NCBI RefSeq assembly: GCF_029784155.1 | Contig: NC_073693.1 | Coordinates: forward strand, 288,644,875 to 288,708,874 | Direction of reading: 5' to 3' | Origin: Uranotaenia lowii | Lineage: Eukaryota > Arthropoda > Insecta > Diptera > Culicidae | DNA length: 64,000 nt | Part shown: in pieces, positions 12,888 through 23,720 of the stretch | How positions within the stretch are numbered: the stretch's first letter is position 1 | Layout of the letters: each line of letters opens with the position of its first letter | The notes under the pieces: model-generated | Databases searched by the model: none | The model's input: only the letters and a program-made list of their open reading frames with translations | Told to the model about the DNA's origin: nothing | Translations under genes and position numbers: made by a program

Positions 12888-13436
12888 CTGCGGCTCTCAC
12901 GGAGGTTCCGAGCAATTATCCCGTCAATTTTAGTTCAAACGTCCCTTCACCGAATGAAACTTCTCGCCGGAAACTTACTTTGTACTACCAAAACGCAGGT
13001 GGTATCCGCACTAAAACAACCGCTTTCAACAGCGCGCTTTCTGCTAGCTATTATGATTGTGTCCTCATCAGAGAAACATGGTTGAATGATAAATTTCATG
13101 ACAGCGAACTATCATCTAATTACAACATCTATCGCTGCGATCGTAGTTCTGAGACTAGTTCGGCTCAACGAGGAGGTGGTGTCTTGATAGGCGTGAAGAA
13201 GGAACTGAATGCGATTCCGATAACTTTAAATAACTGCGAAAATCTTGAGCAAACAGTTGTGAAAATAAAAACCAGCCCGTGCTCTCTGTTCATTTGCTGT
13301 ATTTATCTTCGGCCTAACAGCTGCCTAAGGAACTATGAATCGCACTTTGCTGCTGTTCAACAAATTATGAAGTTGATCACCATACGGGACTCTGTCATCG
13401 TTGTTGGCGATTACAACCTTCCACACCTACAATGTG
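12812..13436 (+). pseudogene. Retrotransposon ORF2, N-terminal endonuclease part (truncated)
   Basis: Encodes the start of an apurinic-type (EEP) endonuclease: YYQNAGGIRTK (catalytic Asn), RETWLND (Glu), GGGVLIGVKK, CCIYLRPNS and VVGDYNLP (Asp/Asn). The reading frame loses homology straight after GDYNLPHL, so the C-terminal endonuclease motif (SDH-type) and the N-terminal reverse transcriptase are missing. An RT needs both, so this copy cannot be autonomous. Confidence 0.75.
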
Positions 13437-13890
13437 TGGTAGAGAGATGCTAGAGTATAAAATCAATGAACAGACTTATCATTCCTTGTTGTGAAATCTG
13501 AGATTGTAGCTACGACACAATGGTCCTTGGATCAAGACCTTTTTTTTTTCTTTTTTTTTTTTGTGTTTGCTGCCGTGTGTGGGTTCGTCCCACTAAAACC
13601 ACCTTGGGCTTCGTGTGCCAGATGTGCCCCTTGGTTTCACCCTATGATACTACATCAAGGGGTAGGCTGTGCTCATGCACTTATACATCTCACCCTTTTC
13701 CTCTTTCTCAATTTTTCCTCAATTTCTCCTTGATCATCGTTCTGCTTTATCCTTTTTCCTCCTTCTCCTTTTCCTCTATCGTCAACTTCAGACTGGTACG
13801 GAAGACCCTGAAACGTGTGCCGGTTAGGTAACGCTTTCATAATAACTCACGCCCGTCACAGCATCCACTAATCACTAAATCGCACCGCCA
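13437..13890 (-). repeat. Foreign segment replacing the middle of ORF2, with oligo-A tail on the minus strand
   Basis: Between the endonuclease and RT parts lies sequence unrelated to either. It has a T-rich run at about 13540-13562 (an A tail on the minus strand), then a GC-richer body with GTGGGTTCGTCCCAC, which resembles a tRNA T-arm/B box. This suggests a retroposed SINE-like fragment accompanied by loss of roughly 1.3 kb of ORF2, but no target duplication was identified. Confidence 0.35.
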
Positions 13891-13895
13891 CGCTT

Positions 13896-14857
13896 ACACG
13901 AAAATAAAAAATACATGCTCGAAGATTTTTTCCACACCGTCAGGAGTACCTCAAGGTAGTCACCTGGGACCATTGCTGTTCATCATTTTCGTGAATGACT
14001 TGTGTGCCACGCTCCAATCTGATACGCTCCTGTACGCCGACGATCTGAAGCTTTTCAGAAAGGTCGTCAGTGAAATTGATTGCCTCGCTTTGCAAGCTGA
14101 TATCGCAAGACTTGATAACTGGTGTCATTTTAACGGAATGCTAACAAATGCTAAAAAATGTAAGATTGTTAATTTTTCCCGTGCTCGTCGTGTCATCAGT
14201 TTCGAATACCAACTTTCCGGAGAAAGCCTTGAAAATGTGACGTCTATTCTCGACTTAGGTGTAAAAATTGATAACAAACTTACATTTTCCGAGCAAATTG
14301 CACTTACTGCAGCTAAAGGGTTCGCTACTCTCGGATTTCTGCGTCGAAACACTTACAATTTCGATGATATTTATGCTCTGAAAGCTGTCTACTGCTCTTC
14401 AGTACGTAGCATCTTAGAGTATGCTGCCCAGGTGTGGGCTCCCTCTCAGAGCACACAATGCTACCGCCTCGAACGTGTTCAGCGAAGTTTCGTTAGGTAC
14501 GCTTTACGACGCCTCCCTTGGAATGAACCACTTCAGCTTCCTCCTTATGAGCAAAGATGTGCATTGATAAACTTAACCACACTCGAAAAACGCCGCACCG
14601 AACTTCAGCAAACCTTCATCTGCGATGTATTGACCTACCGCGTTGACTCAGCGTACAATCTACAACGGGTCAACATGTATGCATCCACTAGGACTCTTCG
14701 GCAACGTGAATTTCTCTGGATACCTTACCACCGTACTACTTATGGAAGAAATCATCCGATAGATAAATGTTGTGAACGTTTCAATTTAGTGTACCATCTG
14801 TTTGATTTTAACATGAGTATGCGTAGTTTTAAATTAGCTGTAAGCAGATTCCCTTAG
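13896..14857 (+). pseudogene. Retrotransposon ORF2, C-terminal reverse transcriptase part
   Basis: Open from the RT palm onward: SGVPQGSHLGPLLF (motif 4/B), LLYADDLKLF (catalytic YADD), TNAKKCKI and ILDLGVKIDNKLTF, then the thumb/C-terminal region (AAQVWAPSQ, LERVQRSFVRYALRR) to a normal stop. The N-terminal fingers and the first catalytic Asp motif are absent. The frame contains no stop, so the copy is not ancient. Confidence 0.8.
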
Positions 14858-15294
14858 TTTTAAAGATACTAGTCTGTACGGTTATTTTCAACAAGACAAA
14901 TCAATAAATAAAATAAATAGAATACCATCCTTAAAAAAGTTAGCCCATTTTTGAAGCTTAATAACTTTTTTATCTCTACTCTTATCGAAATGCAGTCTTC
15001 GCATGAAATATTTGTCATAGTTTAGGCTTTTAGAAAACCAGTTTTTGAAAGAATTTGGCCGACGGGATTCAAAGTTATTAATGAAAAACTGGTTTTTCAT
15101 GTTTCTCTCGAAAAAAATGTCTCAAAATCTCAAACAAACTTAAGGCTCGTTGAGCGACCCCTTCCCGTGGTCCGATCTGGCCCAAATTTGGCATGAGATC
15201 TAGTACTAGGACTAGAATTAGTTTTGGCCTGCAGCATATAACATTTCGCAGGTTTAAAATTTCCCATACAAATTTGGGGCAGTCTGATTAAGAT

Positions 15295-16427
15295 GGGTAG
15301 TAAATGTATTTTTACTATTCATCGGGATGCTGACAAGATCTGGCTGTGTACTTGTCATTAACAAAAGCATGAGCTTTAGCTAGCATAACATAGTTTTGCA
15401 AGTTATATAAATAAATCCGGGCTGTTTTCCTCAAAAACAGGCATCCGGGCCGTGATGGAATAGTCGCGAATTCATCTCTGAATATGCGGGCGAGCTCGGG
15501 TAAAACCAGACAATCTGAAATGCTTGAGTTATACTTACTTTTTAGATAGTCTTGAACAATGATAATGGTTGAACCTTTTTCAAATATTCAAATTCTATTT
15601 ACTATATTTTCGAGTAAATTTTAATGACCGTATACTGTAAACTAGATTGTTTACAAAGCTGAAACAAGCATCAAATTTTTCATAGTAAATTGGCAGATTT
15701 TTCTGGCATTTATCAACCAATATTCGCTGTAACTAGTATAATTAGCAAAAAATAAAATACTAAAAGTAGTTCTGTCTTAGAATCCGATTAAAATTTTTAA
15801 AGAAAATGAGATAGTCAGAAACTTAGAAGTTAAAGTGAGTACAAAATTGGTGACCATTAGCTCACGATGAATTTAAGCATATGAAGACAAAGTAGAGACA
15901 ATTCTAAAGTCTCTTCATTTCATTACGTAAGGAGTGTATTCCAAAAAAAAAAAAAAAAAATAAAAAATGCAACACTTTGTATTGTGAATAACTTTTGAAT
16001 GCATAGATGAAAATTGATAACATTTTCAGTAAAGCTACTTAGTAATGTAATGTGTACGTGTTCAAAATTTGGTGACAATTTGTCAAGTGGTTTTTAAGAT
16101 AACGCCCAATATTGGAGTTCATTGACAAACATTTTCGGCAAAATCGAGAAAAACTCAGAAAGTCATAGTATAAGACCCGACAACAGCTGGAAATAAACTA
16201 TTCGACCAAAATTCACATAGGAAATTGTTCAAGAAGGGTCCAATAGTGAGCTAAATTTGAATAAAAGCAAAGATGATTGATTCCATGAAGTTAAAGAATG
16301 TAATAGGTTTTTTCAAGCTCAATCCGAAAATATCAATAGAGGAAGTGATAATTTTTTTTTGTTTTGTCTGGGATGCGTTTAATTAAATCATTATCGAACC
16401 CTTGTTATTCTGATTTGAAACAAAATA
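15295..16427. other. Gene-free stretch
   Basis: Contains an A tract at about 15943-15960 and no ORF or terminus that I can defend. Confidence 0.4.
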
Positions 16428-16640
16428 AGCTAATTTCACCCGGCCTTGCTCGTGTTCACATAAATAAAAAATCAAAATGAGGCGTTTGACTTTTTGAAAA
16501 TTATGAAGGCTTATATTCATCATCATAAGCAATTCGTCTCATGCGAATTTTCAACACTCACCTATAACAAGACATTTTTTAAGTTGAAAACAAGTTCTTG
16601 AATACATATAATTAATTCAAATCCCGGAATCGAAAAAAAA
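16428..16640 (-). mobile_element. Decayed Helitron 3' end
   Basis: On the plus strand TTTCACCCGGCCTTGCTCG and then TCAAAATGAGGCGTTTGACTTTT match the 3' end of the Helitron at 52409-54035 (TTTTACCCGGCGTTGCTCG, TCAAAATGACTCGTTGGACTTTT). The CTAG terminus is mutated. Right limit approximate. Confidence 0.6.
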
Positions 16641-18156
16641 ACGTATGCATGCATGCAATGTATGCAACAAATGAACTCTTAATCGGTTTCTAGAACTGAA
16701 AAATGGTTGAACCCTGAGCAAATCTCAAGATTAGCGTTTCCAATTGAGCGAATTATTTTTTCCGTCTTGTTTCCAATGAAACACCATTTGCATTACCAAG
16801 CATCATTAATCGGGGGAAGCGAAAGAGACTGATGATGGTGTTCAAGTTTTTTTTTCGGAAACGCGCGATAGGTTGGTACTCAAAAAGCAGTAACTTTTAG
16901 GGGTATCTATAAACACATTGTATTTTGTTTATGCTTTTTTTCTGCTCTGCTTCTGTTTGACGGGGCAAAAGATGATGTCGAGCATTTTTTTTTATCGTCA
17001 ATATACAGCTTCTGTGCTCGTTTTTTTTTATCTTGCTGCTGATGCTGTTGCATGTGACTTGGCGTCGAAAGATAAGATGGGATTTGGCTTATTTGGGGTT
17101 CTAAGATGTCGAAGCTTTACGCAAATGACAATGACAAAATGTTGTGTCACTTGGACGCGGCTCATGAATATAAATCACTCAACTTGGCCGTACGCGGTGA
17201 TAGATTTTTTTCTTTCACTCTTCTCGTTTCTCGTCTTTATGCAGAAAGATGCTCGAAATGGGAAAATTCCGTGTCTAGAGCAGTTTACAGAGTAATTCAA
17301 CGGGCTGAAGTTGGCATTCTCGTTTAATTGCTATACTTTCTTTCGAGAACAAACTTGCAAATCAATGTTACAGCTTGTAGCTCAGTGCAATAAAAAGTCC
17401 TCTTTCGAATTCACCCCGGCTAGCTCATAAAACTGATCCCACAGTGAGAAATGCGGTAGAAAGATTTTACCATCTCAAGATATCCCCTCACTACTGCTCA
17501 AAGAAAACCGTATCAGAAAGCGTAGGATCGTTATGTAGTTTTGCTAGTAAATTCTATAAAACCCCCCATCTGAAAAGTGCTGCTCAGCTTCAACTTTCTT
17601 CTTGGAACAGCACATTCCAAGAGTGCAAGACAGAAAAGGCTACCGATGGAAGCATAAACAGGTAAACTCGTACGCTCCCCAAGGACCAATTCAAATCCAT
17701 TTTCATTGGCGTGTAAAGGCAGCAGAAGCAGCTTCAGGAAAAGTAGAAGCAGAAAACCAGCAGCGGAGTATTTCACTTGACAAGAAAATTAGCTTTAAGG
17801 GATTCATTCGTTCTGAACCTGGTTCAGGGGGCCAATGCATGGTTGTGTGTATCCTTAACTAGTTATAAAGCTGCTAAAAGCATTCACCTGACATCTTTAG
17901 CGTCGTGTGAAGATTAAGGTTGCAATTTCAAGTTGAAAAGTTTGATCTCTTTTAAGCCGTTCGTTTGGATTCGTGCGAATGGTGTCTAGAAGCTTAAGCA
18001 GTCTTTCAAAAATCCTTCCCAACATGATTCTTGGTAGTTATTGGGGTATAAATCAGGGCCGTTAAAGAAAATCTAAATTAGAATCGCTTTAATTTAAAAA
18101 AAAAACAATATACTTATTCTATGTTCAAATCAAACAAACGAAATCTTAAAAAAATT
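16641..18156. other. Unique, moderately GC-richer DNA without a recognisable gene
   Basis: Several ORFs of 60-125 codons overlap on both strands (for example 16918-17295, 17602-17862). None has a domain, a plausible splice pattern or consistent codon use. It may be ordinary unique intergenic DNA. Confidence 0.4.
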
Positions 18157-18196
18157 CAAGATTTTAACGTTATTTTTATTTACATAGTATTCCGTC

Positions 18197-19374
18197 TCAC
18201 GACATAACTTGACGAACATAATTCCTAAAATTCACTCGGTTCATAGCAACCGTTCTCCAATTTCTCGGGCACCCCACGTTCGCCAGATCACGCTCCACTT
18301 GGTCTAACCACCTCGCTCGTTGCGCCCCCGCTCGTCTAGTTCCTACCGGATTCGTAGCGAACACCTGTTTTGCAGGACAGTCGTCCGGCATTCTCGCAAC
18401 ATGTCCCGCCCAGCGTATCCGGCCAGCCTTCACCACCTTCTGGATACTGGGTTCGCCGTAGAGGCGCGCGAGCTCGTGGTTCATCCTTCGCCTCCACACT
18501 CCGTTCTCCTGTACGCCGCCAAAGATGGTTCTTAATACTCGTCGCTCGAATACTCCGAGTGTACGCAGGTCCTCCTCGAGCAATATCCATGTCTCGTGCC
18601 TGTAGAGAACAACCGGTCTAATGAGCGTCATATACAGGTTACACTTCGTGCGAGGGCTAAGTCTTCTCGACCGCAGTTGCTTGTGGAGTCCATAGTAGGC
18701 ACGACTTCCGCTGATAATTCGCCTCCGGATCTCACGGCTGGTGTCATTGTCTGCGGTCACCAGTGAGCCGAGATAGACAAAGTCTTCGACTATCTCCAGC
18801 TCGTCGCCGTCGATCGTGACCTTGTTATTACTGGACAAGCGGGTTCGGTCGGTCTCGGATCCGCAGGCCAGCATGTACTTCGTCTTGGACGTATTAATCA
18901 TCAACCCAATCCTTCCTGCTTCGCGTTTCAGTTTGCGGTAGATCTCCTCCACCGCCGCAGATGATCTGCCGACTATGTCAATGTCATCGGCAAAGCAGAT
19001 AAGTTGACTGGATCTGTTGAAAATCGTGCCCCGCATTTCGCCCACCGCTCGTCGAATAACACCTTCTAGCGCCACGTTGAACATCATGCAGGATAGACCA
19101 TCACCTTGTCGAAGCCCCCTGCGCGATTCGAATGAACTCGACAATTCACCCGAAATCCGCACACAGCACTGCGTTCCATCCATCGTCGCCTTGATCAGTC
19201 TGATCAGCTTCCCGGAAAAGCCGTTTTCGTCCATGATTTTCCATAGCTCGTTACGGTCGATCGTGTCGTATGCGGCTTTGAAGTCGATGAATAGATGGTG
19301 CGTAGGGACTTGGTGTTCACGGCATTTTTGGAGGATTTGCCGTAATGTGAATATCTGGTCCGTCCGACTTTTCC
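18197..19374 (-). pseudogene. RTE-like reverse transcriptase, C-terminal part
   Basis: Continuous open frame starting without a Met at the inversion junction: RTDQIFTLRQ, then FIDFKAAYDTID (first catalytic Asp motif), GLRQGDGLSCMMFN (motif B), ICFADDIDIVG (catalytic FADD), TKYML, DFVYLGSLVT, and a long C-terminal thumb (ETWILLEEDLRTLGVFERRVLR, with GRIRWAGHVARMPDD). It ends at a normal stop followed by the tail. The order is that of RTE-type elements. No internal stop, so insertion is recent. Confidence 0.85.
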
Positions 19375-19845
19375 AGGAGAAAAAGCGCCGCCTGGAGGAG
19401 GAGGAGCTCGAGGAGCTGGAGCAGCTCCATCGTTCCCAAGAAACACGAAAGTTCTATCAGAAACTCAACGCATCCCGCAAAAGCTTCGTGCCGCTAGCCG
19501 AAATGTGCCGGGATAAGGACGGAGGCATCCTGACGGACAATCGTGAGGTGATCAAAAGGTGGAAGCAGCACTTCGATGAACACCTGAACGGCGCACATGC
19601 AGGAGATCAAGACGGTGGGGGAAGGTACATCGCCGGCGTAGCCAACGACGAAGAGGAGCCACTCCCAACGATGAGTGAAGTTAAGGAAGCCATTCGCCAG
19701 CTGAATAGAAACAAGTCGGCTGGGAAGGATGGCATCGCAGCTGAACTCATCAAAATGGGCCCGGACAGGTTGGCCGATTGCCTACATCGGTTGATAATCC
19801 GGATCTGGGACATAGAACAGCTACCGGAGGAGTGGAAGGAGGGGG
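19375..19845 (+). pseudogene. RTE-like ORF, endonuclease-RT linker and RT N-terminus (inverted half)
   Basis: Plus-strand frame reading EKKRRLEEEELEELEQL, then a linker with FYQKLN and GILTDNREVIKRWKQHF, and RT motif 0/1 (NRNKSAGKDGIAAELIKMG), ending EEWKEG at the LTR insertion. Removing the insert restores the frame to 21289 with GVICPIYKKGDKLDCENY. This is the segment that precedes the minus-strand half in an intact element. The endonuclease is absent (5' truncation). Confidence 0.8.
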
Positions 19846-21288
19846 TGTGGAGTTTTCGGGAAGCAAACGATTCCAATAGTTTAATACGTAGGTGTGTATT
19901 AAAATATTTCTAAAATAACAATGGTTAGAGAATATCTTTTAAGTAATATAAATTTCTTACGTTTACTGCTTCTTCCTATAAACTCATATGTGAGCGACCT
20001 CGAATCGTTGTGAATATCATAACCTTGATAATTTCCGATCGAATTTCCGTACCTGTCTGAGAACTGTTTGAAACCAACGGATTGTATCGTATCGCGCCTG
20101 TTGTGATAATAACTACTTAAAAGGGGTACATTTCAAATCACAAGTATTCACCTTAAGGGGGGGGTAGGGTCTAACGGGTATAAAAAAACACCATTTTCAC
20201 GATTTTTTTCTAGAGCTATCGTTCAAACAAATGTATTCAAAATTTTTGCATTATACAAAGCATTGTTAAAAGAACATTAAGTAATTTTTTCGTGAAAAAA
20301 TTTTGAAAAATGAGCCGGTGACGGAGCATTTTCGAGGATGCCTTTTAGAAAACAGGATTTGCGGTGGACACTGTATCTCAGCACAGAATCATCTGAAATC
20401 AAAAAATCAGAGCAAAATATTTTTAATAGATGTTTTTCTGGACCCCAACGTTTTTATTTTACTTAAAAATATTTTTATGAAATTTTTGTGGCTGTTTGAA
20501 GTAAAAACTACGATTTTTCACTTAAAAATCCGCCATTTTTCACCTCTAAAATCTCCCCAAAGTAAAAAAATCAAAAAAGAAAAACGTTGGGGTCTGGTAT
20601 TTTATATGTAGAAAATATGTTCCAAATTTGAAAAGAATCGGATAAGTAGTTTTCAAATGACGATGTCCACGGACTTCAAAAATGTGCTTTCGAGAAAAAC
20701 GCGTTTGAAGTTTCTGCTCTTGCTTTCTTGCAGTTTAAGATAGGAGGAGATTAAGGCCTATAACTTCTACAGTTTTGCTTCAATTGACTTGAAAATTTGA
20801 CACAACATTCTTGAAATGTTTTACAATAAGAAAATAAAAAAATAAAAAAATCGATTTTTTGAAAGTGTTAGACCCTACCCCCCCCTTAAGGTCTGCGAAT
20901 GTTCCGAAAAGTGATCGGTTGATGTTCTCGTGTTTCTAAGTGGTCAGTTTGATGATCGAAAGTACTGTGAATTTCATGATAAACAGCGTTAAAGTCTGAC
21001 TGTGCAATTTAAGTTAAACTTACTGTTTGGAGAAATATTCATATGTGGGTGCTCACAAATCTTCACTGAAGTTCAATTAAATCTATTATAAATTCCCTAA
21101 ATTTTGGAGAAGGTACTTCTAGATCACAATAGAATGAATTTGAGTTTTCTGATCTTCTTTGCGTTGCTAATTATTATTCATATACCTAACATTCCGTTTC
21201 AACTGACATTTGCTTAAGCCGATGTATTATTGTTGCGTCATCACCAAGTTTGCGCTGAGATGAGACGTGTCGACGTATATTCGTGACA
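19846..21288. mobile_element. Putative solo LTR inside the RTE element
   Basis: The insert begins TGTGGAG and ends GTGACA (TG...CA), and is bordered by GGGGG at 19841-19845 and 21289-21293. Deleting the insert and one GGGGG restores the host reading frame exactly. Without the nested MITE it is about 710 bp and has no coding capacity. These are solo-LTR features (Pao/BEL- or Ty3-like); the family is not identified. An A/T-rich DNA element without TIRs is the alternative. Confidence 0.6.
20157..20885. mobile_element. TTAA-flanked MITE (piggyBac-like)
   Basis: TTAA at 20153-20156 and 20886-20889 flanks a 729-bp unit with inverted ends GGGGGGGGTAGGGTCTAAC and GTTAGACCCTACCCCCCCC. TTAA duplication with a G-rich terminus is typical of piggyBac-type elements. 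No transposase is present; the ORF at 20303-20611 has no domain. It sits inside the putative LTR. Confidence 0.8.
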
Positions 21289-21343
21289 GGGGGTAATATG
21301 CCCCATCTACAAGAAGGGCGACAAATTGGACTGCGAGAACTAC
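21289..21343 (+). pseudogene. RTE-like ORF continuation after the LTR insertion
   Basis: Fifty-odd bases encode VICPIYKKGDKLDCENY, the segment directly following EEWKEG in intact elements of this type. It ends at the target duplication, marking the outer end of the inverted half. Confidence 0.8.
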
Positions 21344-21767
21344 CAAGATTTTAACGTACACTGAATATAAATCGAATCTGATTATTGCACATTTGGTTCT
21401 TGCAAAAACTGCAATTTCAGTAATGTTAAAAAACAAAATAAATAATAGGTATATGATTCCCCATTATTTTTACGGGGAGATAACATCAGCAAATGTGTTT
21501 CAATATAAATCAATAGAAATATTTAAAATCCTGTAGATGATTTTGTTTTATTATAAATAAAGCTTACAAAACAAACCCGAATTCTCCTTCTCCTTAACAA
21601 AAACCAGTTTATGAAATATCGAGTAAATTGTAACACGTTTTCTCGAAACTATCATTTGAGTTTTTACATCTAAGCACCTTATTTGAGATTTTCAGTTGAA
21701 TTTTGTATGCAAGCTAGCTAATATTAAAAATTCAAATTTAGGATGTAAATAAACAATAAAAAATGTA

Positions 21768-21936
21768 AAAAAAAACATACACCGTCTTAGCCGATTTACG
21801 CTTTACAGACTGAATAAATGTGGTGGACAGCTTAAGATTAACATTTAACACCCAGTACCGGGATGGGAATCGAACCCATGCCATCAGTGAACCAGCGGTT
21901 ACCACCTTACCACGCTAACCACTCGACCACCGAGAC
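21768..21936 (-). repeat. tRNA-derived SINE (family A), copy 1
   Basis: On the minus strand the 5' end reads as a class II (Leu/Ser-like) tRNA head: A box TGGTCGAGTGG (21919-21929) and B box GGGTTCGATTCCC (21865-21877). A unique body and an oligo-A tail (21768-21775) follow. The head cannot fold as a normal tRNA without insertions, so this is a SINE, not a tRNA gene. GTAAA near both ends may be the target duplication. Confidence 0.8.
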
Positions 21937-23263
21937 GTAAATCTGATATCTCTTGCAATTCGAGCTCCTCAACAAAATAGTCACCTTGATAATATTATTT
22001 TGATTTGAAAAAACTCATTTTCTTGCTGAATCTGAACATAAATTGGACCTAAATTTTGAATCTGAATTGAAAATTTGAACTTTGGATCTGTTTCCGAATA
22101 TCAATACGATTTCAGAAATGTACAAAACACGATTTCTACATTTATATTCTAGATCAGAATTTCAAATATGAGCTTAAAAGCAAAATTTGTTTCATAGCTC
22201 TCAATCATGAATCTAGAATTTTATATTCTGCTTTTTTGGGTTTCAATCCGAATTTATTATTTCAATAATTTATTTTTAAACCGAATTGCAAATCTAAGGT
22301 AAGAACCAGCATAAGAATCAAGTTTAAAACTACGAATCTGGATTTAAAAAAGAAAACCCAAACCCCATCTACTCCTCCTTCCCATTTCTACGGCCATGAC
22401 TCGAGAATTAATCAAGCAAATGGAACCAAACTGGCAACAATTTTTATTGCAGAATTCGATAACTACTCGTGCAACCAAACTGGCATTGTGGCATATATGT
22501 CAAAGTTTCTATGATTTTTTGAGACCCCTCCTTACTCTGATTGGGAAGATAAAATAACATTTTTTTTTGCATAACTGTTCATAATATATTTCAAGTTGAA
22601 AGCGAAACGGAGTTTATATGGAATCAGCTAGGCACAAAATAAAAATTTGAAGTAATTATAATGAAAACACAAATCATGAAGATATTTTTGAACACAAACA
22701 AGTATATATTTCAAAATTTGTGATTCGAAGGAACAGTTTTCCATTTTGTTATATTTTTGTTTTATGCAGCTCCGTCAGCCCACGGTTAAATTAAGATTAT
22801 TCGTTTACTTGAAAGACAGAACAGCAGGCATTTCCAATGAATTCAAAACAAAATAAACCCCTTGAAACGGTTTCCCATGATATTTTGAAATGAATTTTTT
22901 TTTAATTTATGGAATGAATACTGTTACTTTGATACAAGACATTGTTTCAAAATCAGTATTTTCTTGGAAAATTTATGCTTATCCTGATAATAACTAGAAG
23001 GGTCTAACGGGTTTTATCGAAACTGGCAAAACCGGTAAAACCCGTAAAACCGTCCATTTTTCGAGAACCGAAATACAGGTTTTTGGTTCACCTTCAAAAC
23101 AAGTCAACAGCCAAAAATGATTTCCAAATCCACGAAGATATGAAAAAGAAACTTTTTTTTAGTTTAGCTTGATTGACTACTTACATCCACCCTAAACTAT
23201 GGAATCCGAAACTACTTAAATTTGACGACAATATTGTATTGATAAGTAGTTTAATTTTTTATT
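21937..23263. other. Gene-free stretch with degenerate AATCTGAA words and repeat fragments
   Basis: 22020-22360 is rich in loosely repeated AATCTGAA/GAATTT words. A TTCTACGGCCATG motif lies at about 22385. The stretch 23158-23215 (TTTAGCTTGATTGACTAC, then ACATCCACC) matches one end of the 480-bp repeat at 48040-48540. No gene seen. Confidence 0.45.
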
Positions 23264-23264
23264 G

Positions 23265-23720
23265 ACTGATATTAGGATCATAACTTTAAAATGCATATTC
23301 TGGCTATTTGATGCGTTTTTTTCGAGATTCTAATCTTCATTTGGGATCAAAACTTTAAAATGTATTTTCTGACCATAAAAAGCTTTTTTCCGGGATTCTG
23401 AGGTTAATTTGGAATAAAAACTTTCTGCATATTCTGCCTATTTCAAGCGTTTTTTCGGGATTCTAAGTATAATTTGAGATCACAACTTTAAAATCCATTT
23501 TCTGACCTTAAGAAGTATTTTTCCAAATTCTGAGCTTAGTTTAGGATCAAATCTTTGAAATGCATTTTTTTTTTTACCTTTAGAAGCATTTTTTCGAGAT
23601 TCTTAGCTTAATTCTGGCTATTTGGAGCGTTTTTACGGGATTACAAACCAAATTTGGTATCACAATTATAAAAATTATTTTCTGGCCTTTAGAAGCGTTT
23701 TTCGGGATTATTAAGATTAT
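23265..23720. repeat. Degenerate tandem array, about 75-bp unit, about six copies
   Basis: Each unit carries, in order, GGATCA-AACTTTAAAATG, TTTCTG, (A/G)AAGC(A/G)TTTTT and CGGGATTCT, with indels and substitutions. No ORF spans it. It is a minisatellite-like array. Confidence 0.7.

Larger units (their letters stand above)
11279..14919 (+). mobile_element. Non-LTR retrotransposon (Jockey/CR1-like), internally deleted
   Basis: The insert lies between the two arms of the DNA element and ends in an A-rich tail (AATAAATAAAATAAAT). Its 5' end carries TCAGTG at about 11280, the arthropod initiator motif that internally promoted non-LTR elements often start with. It holds a 760-nt leader, ORF1, and an ORF2 lacking the middle. 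The PHD-type ORF1 plus EEP/RT arrangement fits the Jockey/CR1 group; clade placement is an inference. Confidence 0.75.
10942..15287. mobile_element. DNA element with about 340-bp terminal inverted repeats, split by a retrotransposon
   Basis: Left arm 10942-11278 and right arm 14920-15287 are inverted copies, with clear blocks such as TTGGGCCAGATCGGATC opposite GGTCCGATCTGGCCCAA, and TATGACAAATATTTCATG. The outer ends read TAGAGTGCCCCAAAT and TCAGACTGCCCCAAAT. TTAAGAT flanks both sides (10935-10941, 15288-15294), consistent with a 7-8 bp duplication. No transposase ORF is present. Almost the whole interior is the retrotransposon 11279-14919, so the original was close to a perfect foldback. Superfamily uncertain (hAT-like by duplication size). 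Confidence 0.7.
18171..21343 (-). mobile_element. RTE-like non-LTR retrotransposon with inverted 5' half, host of nested insertions
   Basis: CAAGATTTTAACGT flanks both sides (18157-18170 and 21344-21357), so everything between is one insertion. The 3' half is on the minus strand (18171 to about 19374), with a 26-nt 3' UTR and a TAAATAAAAATA tail. The 5' half is inverted (plus strand, about 19375-19845 and 21289-21343). The protein segment joining the two halves is missing, as expected for twin-primed insertion. A solo-LTR-like insert interrupts the inverted half. Confidence 0.85.

Noticed and set aside
18197..19845. Two independent RTE insertions in opposite orientation
   Set aside because: A single outer 14-bp duplication and complementary, non-overlapping protein segments favour one inverted insertion.
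21860..21936. Possible tRNA gene on the minus strand
   Set aside because: A and B boxes are present, but the head does not fold as a tRNA and a second copy with tail and duplication shows it is a SINE.
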